A stretch of DNA of 15,946 nt. It comes from Trichomonas tenax. Taxonomy: Eukaryota; Parabasalia; Trichomonadida; Trichomonadidae. The translations under genes were made by a program, and so were the position numbers. The stretch is taken from NCBI GenBank assembly GCA_023091735.1, contig JALKBU010001142.1:1-15946 (forward strand), given 5' to 3'. Shown here piece after piece: positions 1 through 7,561 of this stretch. Positions within the stretch are counted from its first letter, which is position 1. The number at the start of each line of letters is the position of its first letter. Under the pieces are notes generated by a model, which had not been told where the DNA came from, ran no database searches, and saw only the letters and a program-made list of their open reading frames with translations.

Positions 1-1012
1 TGTAAATCTAGATCTCTCTATCTTGAAAAGAATCAAATTGTGGGAAATACGTTTTTTAGACAATCTCATAGAATATTTTGAGAGCCTATATTTGGGCATA
101 ACGGACCCTTAAATAAAAAGTTAATGTCAAAAAACAAATCGTAGACACGCAGAGATAACCTTTGATATCGACATACTTTCCCTGTTTCATTGAACACCTT
201 CAGCAAGAACACAAAACTGTGATAAACTGTGGAAAAACATAAAAATGAAAAAAATGACAACTACAATAACTGTAAAAAAAGTATCGCCAAGTAATATATT
301 TTTGTTGAAATAACAAGAAAAAATTGAAAATATCTGTGAAAGTGATCAAATCTGTTGGAAAATAAAGAATTAAGCAAAATTTCATCGAAAATATGTATCG
401 GTGGGCCTTACAGGAGCGATTTACGTGAGTCAAAACGTTTGTAATCACATTTATAGCGATTGTCGATTCTATCGATAAATTCATTTTATTTCAATGATAT
501 GTTACCTTGTTGCTACGTAGAGAGCGTTTTCCAAAACCAATTAAAAAAATTATAAACGCTTTTTTATCATAGAAAAAAATTAACTTTTCTTCACTTCTAT
601 AGAAAATTTGAGATCAGAAAAAGTTTTTTTCGACCGATCTTTTAAATTGTGCTCCGTTCTGAGCTTTCATCCATAATTTGATTAGCACGTTTCTAACAAA
701 AATGGACAACAATATTCAAAAATTTCTTAGCCTTCACAATTTTAGATTTACTTCAAATATAAATTTAGCTTCCTTATCTATATGCAAACAAACATAATAA
801 AAATTTACTGTAAAATTTTTAATATATAGTTGCTCTGTGTCTTATAGCGAGAAAAATTATCGTGGTATTTTAAATTTACAATTTTCTTATTTTTATACAA
901 CACGGAAAAACATGAAAATCTTGATCTACATGCCAAACTGAGCTTTCACTATACAATTTCAGTTTATACAGATTTTTAAAAGTTTTAATAGATATCGTTC
1001 CTATCAAATCGG
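1..1012. other. AT-rich intergenic spacer, no gene recognised
   Basis: No convincing coding sequence. The open frames on the minus strand here are Phe/Leu/Tyr-rich translations of A-rich DNA and have no family character. An 11-bp word (ctgagctttca) occurs twice, at 659-669 and 938-948, each followed by an AT-rich stretch. It contains a TCA and could be a promoter element, but nothing else supports that. A slightly more GC-rich patch lies at about 392-480. The end of the segment should contain the promoter of the Myb gene. Confidence 0.6.
1004..1009 (+). promoter_or_regulatory. Possible initiator (TCAAAT) of the Myb gene
   Basis: A TCA whose A lies 7 nt before the Myb ATG. The trichomonad initiator is TCA(+1)YWW, with transcription starting at the A. 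Here the base after A+1 is A rather than a pyrimidine, so the match is partial. Its position fits the very short leaders known in trichomonads. Confidence 0.35.
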
Positions 1013-1540
1013 ATGGCAGCATTGAACTACAAGGTATCAGCCCTAAACTCGGCTGACCAAAATGACTATGTGATCCCGAGGGACAAGTCTGATGCCCCCA
1101 GGGGCCACAAATTCAAGTTTTCGCCTGAAGAAGACGAGTCTTTGAGGAAGTTGGTCCTCGCGCATGGAACAAATAAATGGTCGTTAATATCAAAATTGCT
1201 GAAATATAGGACTGCTAGGCAATGCAGAGACAGATGGAACCACTATCTCTCGAGAAACGGCGAGCAGGCACCTTGGACAGAATCTGAAGATCAGAGACTG
1301 TTGAAGTTGCACACAGAGCTCGGTTCCAAATGGACAATTATCGCTACCCACTTCGAGGGTAGAAACTCAGTATCAATCCGCAACAGATGTTGCCGACTTA
1401 TTCGAAGAATGAACTCTAAGAAGGGCAAAAAGAATATTGAAGCATCGACTTCTTCATCAGAAGAGGTTTCTGTATCTTCTCCAATTGTCCAACGCATTAT
1501 TCTTCCTTCATGCACATTACTCCCCTTCCCATGGAAGTAA
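1013..1540 (+). CDS. R2R3 Myb-like DNA-binding protein
   Basis: A 175-residue protein with two Myb/SANT repeats, predicted to be a nuclear sequence-specific transcription regulator. Repeat 1 covers about residues 34-82: acidic PEEDE start, W56, and the recognition helix RTARQCRDRWNHYL. Repeat 2 covers about 86-133: PWTESED start, W107, and helix SVSIRNRCCRLIRR. The first aromatic of repeat 1 is F36 instead of Trp, as is common in R2/R3 proteins. A basic patch (KKGKK) follows near residue 137 and may be a nuclear signal; the tail is Ser/Glu-rich. Trichomonads have large families of such small two-repeat Mybs, some of which control adhesin and iron-responsive genes; the target of this one cannot be inferred. 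The start is the first ATG, 7 nt after a TCA motif. The stop TAA is read into TAAA, a possible polyadenylation signal. The opposite-strand frame at 1291-1566 is a shadow. Confidence 0.9.
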   Translation: MAALNYKVSALNSADQNDYVIPRDKSDAPRGHKFKFSPEEDESLRKLVLAHGTNKWSLISKLLKYRTARQCRDRWNHYLSRNGEQAPWTESEDQRLLKLHTELGSKWTIIATHFEGRNSVSIRNRCCRLIRRMNSKKGKKNIEASTSSSEEVSVSSPIVQRIILPSCTLLPFPWK

Positions 1541-1820
1541 ATTTGTGCATTAATTAGCCAGGCCATATGAATTCTTTACTGTCGTATGACTTGGTAATGG
1601 GATTACAGTTCAATTTTAAGCATTGAATTTGTTTTAATAATTATTTTCTATATCAAAAACGATTCGTGCTGCGACTGTTGGGCAAGAGATAGATATATGA
1701 GTCCACGGGGATATTCGATAATTGACATTTTATTATGGGCATTTTTTGCATAAATTAACAAATTTTAACAAAAACACAAATAACTATTCATAATATGATT
1801 TTCACATAGAAATAAGACTA

Positions 1821-2042
1821 ATGTCGTTTGATTTTTCGATAAAAACAAGACTAATTCAAGAATTAAATTCAAGATCACCGATTCTGTTCAAATTTTCACA
1901 CTTCTCCAGCGTAGAATTATATGCCACTATGTATTGGTCGACATTTGTACTTCTCAATGGCTTAATTCTGATTTATTTTTTGCCAATTTTGATTATCTGT
2001 AGAATGATATTATGCAATCAATGGATACCATCAAAAATATGA
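1821..2042 (+). CDS. Doubtful 73-aa hydrophobic ORF
   Basis: Starts with ATG and encodes 73 residues. Residues of about 42-65 (VLLNGLILIYFLPILIICRM and neighbours) form one strongly hydrophobic stretch that could span a membrane. A TCACAT matching the trichomonad initiator lies at 1802-1807 and would give a 17-nt leader, which is the main reason to list it. Against it: no recognisable family, an AT-driven Phe/Ile/Leu-rich composition, and small size, all expected of a chance frame in such DNA. If real it would be a small single-pass membrane protein of unknown role. Confidence 0.2.
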   Translation: MSFDFSIKTRLIQELNSRSPILFKFSHFSSVELYATMYWSTFVLLNGLILIYFLPILIICRMILCNQWIPSKI

Positions 2043-2586
2043 ATAAGAATGGCATATTTATACCATTTTCTTTAATGATAATAGGTTAATAATGATTAAT
2101 TTTTATTCAGTCGAATAATTAGTCGAGGATTTGATATAATACTAAATTGGTATCAATACATATATGTGTAGTTATGAATGTTGCATAACTATTCTTCCCG
2201 AGTTATCAATTTAATGATTCATATTGAAATTGGATCTAGTAATTGAACTCTTTCTCGAAAATGTTTAATAACCTCATTCTATTGTCCTTTGACTCAAGGT
2301 CTGTGTCAGTGATCTAAAGAATATTTAAACTTTATATAATAAGATACACTTATTATCACATTTTTTGCAATGTCGATGTATAAGTATTGCGGAATTCTAT
2401 AGATTGTTTAAGTAGGATTGAATATCTCGATCAAAGAATTTACTGGAAACCGATATTTAAGTTATTTTCCATCTCCAATCGACTTATTTTATTAAGCTTG
2501 TCCAGTCCTATATATCTCTGCAATTTGTAATGATATATCTCTATTCTGTGGTCCTACAGAAAGCAAACATATTTTTGTAAAAAGTG

Positions 2587-2592
2587 TCATTA
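2587..2592 (+). promoter_or_regulatory. Initiator (TCATTA) of the BTB gene
   Basis: Exact match to the trichomonad initiator TCA(+1)YWW. The predicted start site, A2589, is 11 nt before the ATG at 2600, a typical short leader. It follows an AAAAAGTG box at 2579-2586. Confidence 0.7.
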
Positions 2593-2599
2593 TTTAAAA

Positions 2600-3799
2600 A
2601 TGTTCAATTGCGAAGAATTAGCAGCATATTTCAACAGTTTGCCTCGTGATCTCGAAATTCACGTCGGAGATAACGTTTACTGCGCGAATTCGCAAGTAAT
2701 GTGCACGTTTTCGGTTAAAATTCAAGAATTAGTTGGATCTGACAACAAATCATCGATAAATCTCGAAATTTCGGATCCCAAATTGGTATTTCCATACGTG
2801 ATATCATTTTTACACGGTCAGCAAATCGATATAACGCCTTCAAACGACTTTTATCTGAATGAAATTGCTGAATCATTGAATATTGATCCTCTCAAGGAAG
2901 TATTAGTTTCTTCTCTTGGTGAGGAAATCAATAATTCCAATATCATTCCAAGACTCGAACAACAAAGCAAAGATCTTCCACAAAATCTTTTACATTACTT
3001 ATACGAACATATATCTGAGATACAAACAAACGACTTTTTATATGAATTATCACCAAATATTTTACTTACAGTTTTATCGAATGAAAATGCTAAATTTGAA
3101 AGTCCTGAGGCAAAATACATTTTTAAGTTGAAATGCGCAGTCAATAATCTCGATAGAATCAAAGAATTTGTCGCTGATGATGAATTTGAAATCATTCCAT
3201 TCACAGTTATCTCAGAAATAATCACAAATCCCTATTATGCACCTCTAGATGGAAAAATCCCAACTCTTCTTATTGTTTCTCGTATATTAGATGGAATTTC
3301 CGATGCAAATACACAAATATCTAACGCACAACAGACAATTGAAAAATTATCAGATGAAATTCAACAATTACGTCAAGAAGTTGATCATGTTGAGAAAGAA
3401 AAGTGTGTCAATGATACCAGATATACAGAAATTATGGAAATATTCACGAAATTCAAAACAGATTTATTGCGAAAAGCAGATGAAATCGTAACACACACAA
3501 GGAATCTTGAATCATTCAAAATCTCTGAGAAGTCTGTAAATGAGCTTGGTTCTAAACTCAATTTCTTGATTGTTAAATGTGAAAAATTAAAGATGATCTC
3601 AGAAAGACTTCAACGCGCAAAACTGCTTTATCCACAAACTTGCGATGAAGTTGCTTATATTTATAAAGAGTGGAATGGCAATATTCAGCCACTTCAACAA
3701 GAAGTTGCCAAATTATCGCCTAACAATGAAGAAGTCAATAGAATTATGGCCGACTTCACGCAATTGACTGAAGAAATTCGCAAACTTGCTACTGTTTAA
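2600..3799 (+). CDS. BTB/POZ-like protein with long coiled coil
   Basis: A 399-residue protein. Residues of about 17-100 fit a BTB/POZ fold: DLEIHVGDNVYCANSQVM, then a hydrophobic strand and helix pattern ending FLHGQQIDI and EIAESLNI. Residues of about 110-220 are helical and resemble the BACK-like helices that often follow BTB. From about 231 to 345 there is a heptad-rich coiled coil (for example IEKLSDEIQQLRQEV), and another helix closes the protein. BTB domains dimerise and often serve as adaptors, for instance for cullin-3 ligases; the coiled coil suggests a scaffolding or oligomerising role. No catalytic motif and no membrane segment is visible. Similar BTB/coiled-coil proteins form large uncharacterised families in trichomonads, and the exact function is unknown. 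The start follows a perfect initiator with an 11-nt leader, and the stop is followed at once by TAAAAA. It is convergent with the next gene, 142 bp away. Confidence 0.75.
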   Translation: MFNCEELAAYFNSLPRDLEIHVGDNVYCANSQVMCTFSVKIQELVGSDNKSSINLEISDPKLVFPYVISFLHGQQIDITPSNDFYLNEIAESLNIDPLKEVLVSSLGEEINNSNIIPRLEQQSKDLPQNLLHYLYEHISEIQTNDFLYELSPNILLTVLSNENAKFESPEAKYIFKLKCAVNNLDRIKEFVADDEFEIIPFTVISEIITNPYYAPLDGKIPTLLIVSRILDGISDANTQISNAQQTIEKLSDEIQQLRQEVDHVEKEKCVNDTRYTEIMEIFTKFKTDLLRKADEIVTHTRNLESFKISEKSVNELGSKLNFLIVKCEKLKMISERLQRAKLLYPQTCDEVAYIYKEWNGNIQPLQQEVAKLSPNNEEVNRIMADFTQLTEEIRKLATV

Positions 3800-3941
3800 T
3801 AAAAATTTGATGTTAAATTATATCATTGTCATTGATCTTCAAATCTATTACGGAACAATTACTCTATGGTTTCTAAAGATTATGTTTTATACATATGAAG
3901 TTTTAGACGCTTTTTTAAATAACAAATAACCAAACAATGAC

Positions 3942-4502
3942 TTAATTTCTAATAATATGAAGAGTTGCTCCAAGACGTGGCCTTGGTCTCTTCTGGCCCT
4001 CGAGCTGCTTAATTTCATCTTTAATTGAAACACCAGAAAGTTCAAGAGTGTTTGTGCGCTGTGGAGGCAGTGAACGAGAAAGAGCGGTCTTCGATCTCTC
4101 AGTAGGAAGTGTCGCTGTCTCTAATGGAGGACATCTTGTTGTATTTCTCGATATCGATCTCGACAATGTTTTCACTGTGATCTTGTGCTTCATTGCGACC
4201 TTCACTTGGTCAACATCGAGTGGACAAACAGGAAGAGTCGTTAAAATTTTAGTTTGCATTCCGCTGTCTTCCAATTGCTCTCCTTCCTGTACGATGAAGT
4301 CCCACGAGTCCTTTGTGAGCTTTCCGACTGGTGTAGACTGTTTTTTGACTTTGAACGTTTGCTTCTTCCATTTTTTCTCTGGTTTTGGCTTATACGCCCA
4401 CTTCGGATCACTGAACCTGAGGTCGCAGCGTCCGCGCGTTATACCGTCGCGGTGTGGGAGCTCTATGTTGTCCCCAATTATTATTGTTGGGGGATTCAGC
4501 AT
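3942..4502 (-). CDS. Unknown basic, Lys/Pro/Thr-rich protein
   Basis: A 186-residue frame preferred over the overlapping plus-strand frames because its product is hydrophilic and charged (DPKWAYKPKPEKKWKKQ; KLTKDSWDFIVQEGEQLEDS), whereas the plus-strand products are Cys/Phe/Val-rich as expected of antisense translation. The segment is GC-richer than its flanks, which supports coding. I recognise no domain, signal peptide or membrane segment; the middle and the C-terminus are Ser/Thr/Arg-rich and probably disordered. The start is uncertain: another ATG lies 22 nt upstream in a different frame (4524). It sits 8 nt after a TCA motif and its frame merges with this one if a single C is removed from the C5 run just inside the ORF. 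The true N-terminus may therefore be the upstream one. Confidence 0.6.
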   Translation of the reverse strand: MLNPPTIIIGDNIELPHRDGITRGRCDLRFSDPKWAYKPKPEKKWKKQTFKVKKQSTPVGKLTKDSWDFIVQEGEQLEDSGMQTKILTTLPVCPLDVDQVKVAMKHKITVKTLSRSISRNTTRCPPLETATLPTERSKTALSRSLPPQRTNTLELSGVSIKDEIKQLEGQKRPRPRLGATLHIIRN

Positions 4503-4524
4503 TTACAAAATCGTTTTTTGTCAT
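4408..4524 (-). other. Upstream overlapping ORF at the start of the unknown gene
   Basis: A 38-codon frame opening with an ATG preceded by AAAAC. It starts 22 nt before and overlaps the first 95 nt of the main ORF in another frame. Its opening (MTKNDFVNAESP) reads like an ordinary protein N-terminus. It could be a regulatory uORF. Alternatively it is the real 5' end of the gene, separated from the rest by a one-base indel in a homopolymer C5 tract (about 4489-4493 on the plus strand, seen there as GGGGG). Confidence 0.4.
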
Positions 4525-4528
4525 GTTT

Positions 4529-4534
4529 TGTTGA
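4529..4534 (-). promoter_or_regulatory. Possible initiator (TCAACA) of the unknown gene
   Basis: A TCA on the minus strand whose A (4532) is 8 nt before the ATG at 4524 and 30 nt before the ATG at 4502. The pyrimidine of the consensus is missing. The spacing favours 4524 as the first AUG of the transcript. Confidence 0.35.
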
Positions 4535-5086
4535 AACTATTTTAATTTTCTTATTTCTTTTAATAATTACCATGCACACTTGCTGTGTGTTTTATAATCT
4601 GAATTTTAGACTTCAATTCCTTATATTCGGTGAGTTTGAAGAAATTGGACGCCACAAAAGATTTCATCCAAAATTATATATTCACATTGATATAAAAATC
4701 AATCTGTTTCAATGTCATAATGCAAGCACAAGTTTTTATTTGATAATATTTTCCATATCAAAATATTTTAAAAAAGATATATAAAATTATTTCAAATCCT
4801 TCAGATCTGATTTAGTATATGTTAATTCTTGAATGTGAAGATTTAATTTTAGAATAATATTATTGAATTCCTATTTTCCTTCATTTCCCATTTTAACTCA
4901 GAATTTATGGTAAGCAACGCATAGAATTAATATGGGAAGGTAATGATTATGTAAATCATTGAGATCACAAAATATGATATTGGAAATCTTTTTGAAAAGA
5001 CTCGGAGAGGTAAAAATTGAGACCATTTGAGTGATAGAGAGGGTAAATACATTTTTATGAGATTTCTATTAAGAAAGAAGAAATAA
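4535..5086. other. Spacer upstream of the unknown gene and downstream of the Rab gene
   Basis: About 550 bp of AT-rich sequence. It should hold the upstream promoter of the minus-strand unknown gene and the 3' end of the Rab transcript. The plus-strand frame running through 4254-4784 is judged to be chance. No RNA gene or repeat was recognised. Confidence 0.55.
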
Positions 5087-5689
5087 TTAACAGCATCCGG
5101 AATTATTGTTCGAAGAATTGTGGTTTCCTACGACGATATGATTGAGTTTGGTCTTTGTAGCATTGACGAATATGGTGCCGAGATTGCCCGCTTCAGTGAA
5201 TAATTTATCAACATTATTGCCAGTAAATGCTGAAACAAAGAAGATTTTGGCAAACTCGGTTGAGAAGCGCCTATTTATATCGGTTTCAGAGAATACTCTC
5301 TCGGTGAGATCAGTTTTGTTCACGGCGAGAACCATAGGAGGAATATTTTTGTTTTCATTTTTAACTATCTCGTGCCATCTTTCTATTTCGTCGAATGAAA
5401 CTTTGTCTGTTATGTCTGCAACAATAATTGCGACTGATGTCGACCTCACGTAAAGCGGTGCCAATGAACTGAACTGTTCCTGGCCTGCTGTGTCCCAGAT
5501 GCAGAGATCCACGTCCTGATCGTCGTAAGTAAGCCTCTGCATGTGGTTAACTGTTCCGATTGTAGGCTTAGGAGACTGCAAATTGGACCCGTTTATCCAA
5601 TGGTTGATGAGCGAGGACTTGCCGACTCCAGAATTGCCTAGAATAACGAGCTTCACGGTGGGAATCGAGTTAGATGTACCGAGAAGCAT
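5087..5689 (-). CDS. Rab family small GTPase, Rab5-subfamily-like
   Basis: A 200-residue GTP-binding switch for vesicle traffic. Visible motifs in order: P-loop GNSGVGKSS (18-26), switch I Thr in PTIGT (T46), WDTAGQE (65-71) with the catalytic Gln at 70, and NKTD (124-127) for guanine specificity. SAFTG (153-157) stands at the G5 position where SAK is usual. The stretch SLAPLYVRST after switch II resembles the SLAPMYYR segment of Rab5, Rab21 and Rab22, which suggests an early endocytic role, but this is an inference. The C-terminus is an Asn/Ser-rich linker ending GCC, the double-cysteine signal for geranylgeranylation and membrane attachment. Length is normal for a Rab and it appears intact. 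The ATG lies 6 nt after a TCAAAA motif. It is divergent from RPL12, with a 555-bp region between the starts. Confidence 0.93.
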   Translation of the reverse strand: MLLGTSNSIPTVKLVILGNSGVGKSSLINHWINGSNLQSPKPTIGTVNHMQRLTYDDQDVDLCIWDTAGQEQFSSLAPLYVRSTSVAIIVADITDKVSFDEIERWHEIVKNENKNIPPMVLAVNKTDLTERVFSETDINRRFSTEFAKIFFVSAFTGNNVDKLFTEAGNLGTIFVNATKTKLNHIVVGNHNSSNNNSGCC

Positions 5690-5691
5690 TT

Positions 5692-5697
5692 TTTTGA
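5692..5697 (-). promoter_or_regulatory. Possible initiator (TCAAAA) of the Rab gene
   Basis: Minus-strand TCA with its A at 5695, 6 nt before the ATG. It lacks the pyrimidine after A+1 but has the expected position. Confidence 0.35.
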
Positions 5698-6205
5698 AAT
5701 TTTTCCAAAAAAAAATTAGGGTACGGTTCTAATAAATGTTGGGGATCTCTCCAACCCTTTGAAAATTAAACAGGTTCTATCTCCAAAATTCTGTGCTTTG
5801 TGTTAGGCTACCTATATATTTTGATATTTTCGAATAAAAATTTTTATCAGAAAATTAAACAGGGGGTAAACAACATTCAATTTGAGATGAATTTAGGGTA
5901 TATTCTTTATACTAGACATATAATTTATTTAACTGAAATAAAATTTCCAGGATCATAAAAACTTAAAATGGGGAATTTAAATTGAATGTGATGATGCAAA
6001 AACGCGTATTTCAGGATTGGTAAGACATAGTTCATATATACTTCATATATATATCTTAATAAATATGTATATGATACTGATAAAGTTTGGAGCTAATAAC
6101 TTGGTGGATATTGGTCATTTTGGCGATTTTCAGATTTTAATAGGGTGTGAAAATATTATATAGGGGTGAGATAGGGGGTGTTAATGATATGAGGGGGATA
6201 TGATC

Positions 6206-6211
6206 TCACAA
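6206..6211 (+). promoter_or_regulatory. Initiator-like TCACAA of RPL12
   Basis: Matches TCA(+1)YWW. The predicted start A6208 is 37 nt before the RPL12 ATG, but only 16 nt before the mini-ORF ATG at 6224. The long distance leaves open a start site further downstream. Confidence 0.45.
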
Positions 6212-6223
6212 AAATTGAGAGGC

Positions 6224-6241
6224 ATGGCTGACCATATTTAA
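6224..6241 (+). other. In-frame mini-ORF repeating the RPL12 start segment
   Basis: ATG followed by four sense codons and TAA (MADHI, stop), 21 nt upstream of and in frame with RPL12. Its first 11 bases (atggctgacca) match the RPL12 start (atggctgatca) at 10 of 11 positions, so this looks like a small local duplication of the start region. It acts as a uORF only if transcription begins upstream of 6224. Confidence 0.55.
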
Positions 6242-6244
6242 TTT

Positions 6245-6727
6245 ATGGCTGATCAGGCTGTTATCATCAAATGCCGTGTTTGGGGTGGTGAAACCGGTGT
6301 CACATCCAAGCTTGCTCCAAAGCTCGGTCCACTCGGTGTCCCAGCTCCAAAGGTTGCTCAAGAAGTTGCTAAGGCCACTGAGAAGTTTAAGGGATTTCGT
6401 GCAACAGTTAAGATCACGGTTCAGAACCGTGAGTTCAAGGTCGAAGTCGAGAACTCTACCTCCACCCTACTTATCTCTGCTCTCAACGAGCCACATCGCG
6501 ACCGCAAAAAAGTCAAGGCTGTCAAGCATAGCGGCTCTCTCTCCCTTGACACAATCATCGACATCGCACGCACAATGCGTGAGAAGTCATGCGCTCGCAA
6601 GCTCGCTGGAACAGTGAAGGAAGTATTGGGTACTGCGCAGGCGATGGGTGCTCGTGTTGACGGAATGGATCCAAAGGAAGTCCAGAAGAAGATCGCTTCC
6701 GGCGAGATCCCCATCCCAGAGGCTTAA
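6245..6727 (+). CDS. RPL12: Large-subunit ribosomal protein L12 (uL11)
   Basis: A 160-residue cytosolic ribosomal protein that forms the base of the GTPase-associated centre on the large rRNA, next to the P-stalk. The N-terminal domain (about 8-70) shows the KLAPKLGPLGVPAPKVAQ segment of the uL11 family and is followed by KITVQNREFKVEV. The C-terminal rRNA-binding domain (about 80-150) shows EPHRDRKKVKAVKHSG, then IIDIARTMR and LAGTVKEVLGTAQAMGARVDG, all characteristic of eukaryotic L12. The length is close to the roughly 165 residues usual in eukaryotes. Codon use is visibly more GC-rich and biased than in neighbours (many AAG, CGC, CTC), as expected for a highly expressed gene. The stop TAA reads into TAAA, a possible poly(A) signal. 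Confidence 0.97.
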   Translation: MADQAVIIKCRVWGGETGVTSKLAPKLGPLGVPAPKVAQEVAKATEKFKGFRATVKITVQNREFKVEVENSTSTLLISALNEPHRDRKKVKAVKHSGSLSLDTIIDIARTMREKSCARKLAGTVKEVLGTAQAMGARVDGMDPKEVQKKIASGEIPIPEA

Positions 6728-7561
6728 ATAGTTTTATTTGTTATTAATTGAACAGTTTAGTCATTCGGAACTTTGAGTCTTCAACAAGGTGCCAATTTTT
6801 TCACAATTACAGACAAATATTTTAGATAATATGATATTTGCATGTTTTTGGTGGAAAAGTTTCGTTTTTTCGAGTTTAAGGATTACGAATATCAAATTTA
6901 TTATATGTGAGTTTGCGATATATTATTGTGGCTTATTGAATTGAAACTAGAGTTAATAATAGAGCTATCTGTGAAATCTTACAATTTGTGAATGCATGTG
7001 TAATACTAATGGCCCATTAATTAAGAAATTTGAGAATATTATACAAAATTTTCATATAATCTGTAGGTGTTTAGATTCCTAAGTAGTCATTAGGAAGATG
7101 TAAGTTAAGGGATTATTGTGTTCATAGTGTTCGGATATAACTCACCATAATATATATATCCCACATTTCAGTTATTAGTTTATTGTTGCGAATAAACGTG
7201 TTTTATATGATAGATAGCTATTTTAAAGATCTTTTAATGTTTTTAGTTTTAAAGTTTCCAATAAAATGATATAGAAAATGGCAAATTTACAACAACTCAG
7301 TCAAAAAAATGAAAAATTGACTATAAATTGGTTTAACAAAAATCAAAAAACTAAGCGAACATTTTCTTTATTTATATACCATAAAGTTATTTTTACCTTC
7401 ATATCGAAAAAACCGAAAATATTTGCTCAATGAACGATCCTTACAGTATCAAATTTTGATGAATTTAGCGGTTTTACAGATATGTGAACACAAAAATCAA
7501 CCATTTTTGATTTTCAATTTTTCTCGAAAAAAATTAGAAAAAAGTGACCGATTAAAATCCT
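6728..7561. other. Spacer between RPL12 and the TPR gene
   Basis: An 834-bp AT-rich spacer. I see no RNA gene, repeat or credible ORF; the frame opening near 7423 overlaps the TPR gene in another phase and is a shadow. An AAAAAAGTGA box at 7538-7547 lies 14 nt before the next ATG. Confidence 0.55.

Larger units (their letters stand above)
1541..2599. other. AT-rich spacer between Myb and BTB genes
   Basis: A 1-kb spacer with no recognised RNA gene. It contains one doubtful small ORF (1821-2042, listed separately) and ends with the core promoter of the BTB gene. No direct or inverted repeats stood out on reading. Confidence 0.55.
5690..6244. promoter_or_regulatory. Divergent Rab/RPL12 promoter region with G-runs
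   Basis: A 555-bp region between two divergent starts. It holds an unusual number of G-runs for such AT-rich DNA: 5862-5866 (5 G), 6143-6145, 6163-6166, 6174-6178 and 6193-6197. The last four lie within 66 bp of the predicted RPL12 start site and share a loose TAGGGG(G)TG core. They may be repeated sites for a promoter-binding factor or, less likely because the loops are long, a G-quadruplex. No bona fide ORF lies between the genes apart from the mini-ORF at 6224-6241. Confidence 0.5.

Noticed and set aside
392..427. Tiny frame MYRWALQERFT followed by GTGAGT, looking like a first exon.
   Set aside because: GTGAGT is not the trichomonad GTAYGT donor, and no ACTAACACACAG acceptor or continuing frame follows.
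66..484. Two overlapping minus-strand open frames (66-260 and 200-484).
   Set aside because: Phe/Tyr/Leu-rich translations of A-rich DNA; no motif and no family character.
4048..4784. Plus-strand frames 4048-4545 and 4254-4784.
   Set aside because: They overlap the charged minus-strand frame and give Cys/Phe/Val-rich products typical of antisense translation.
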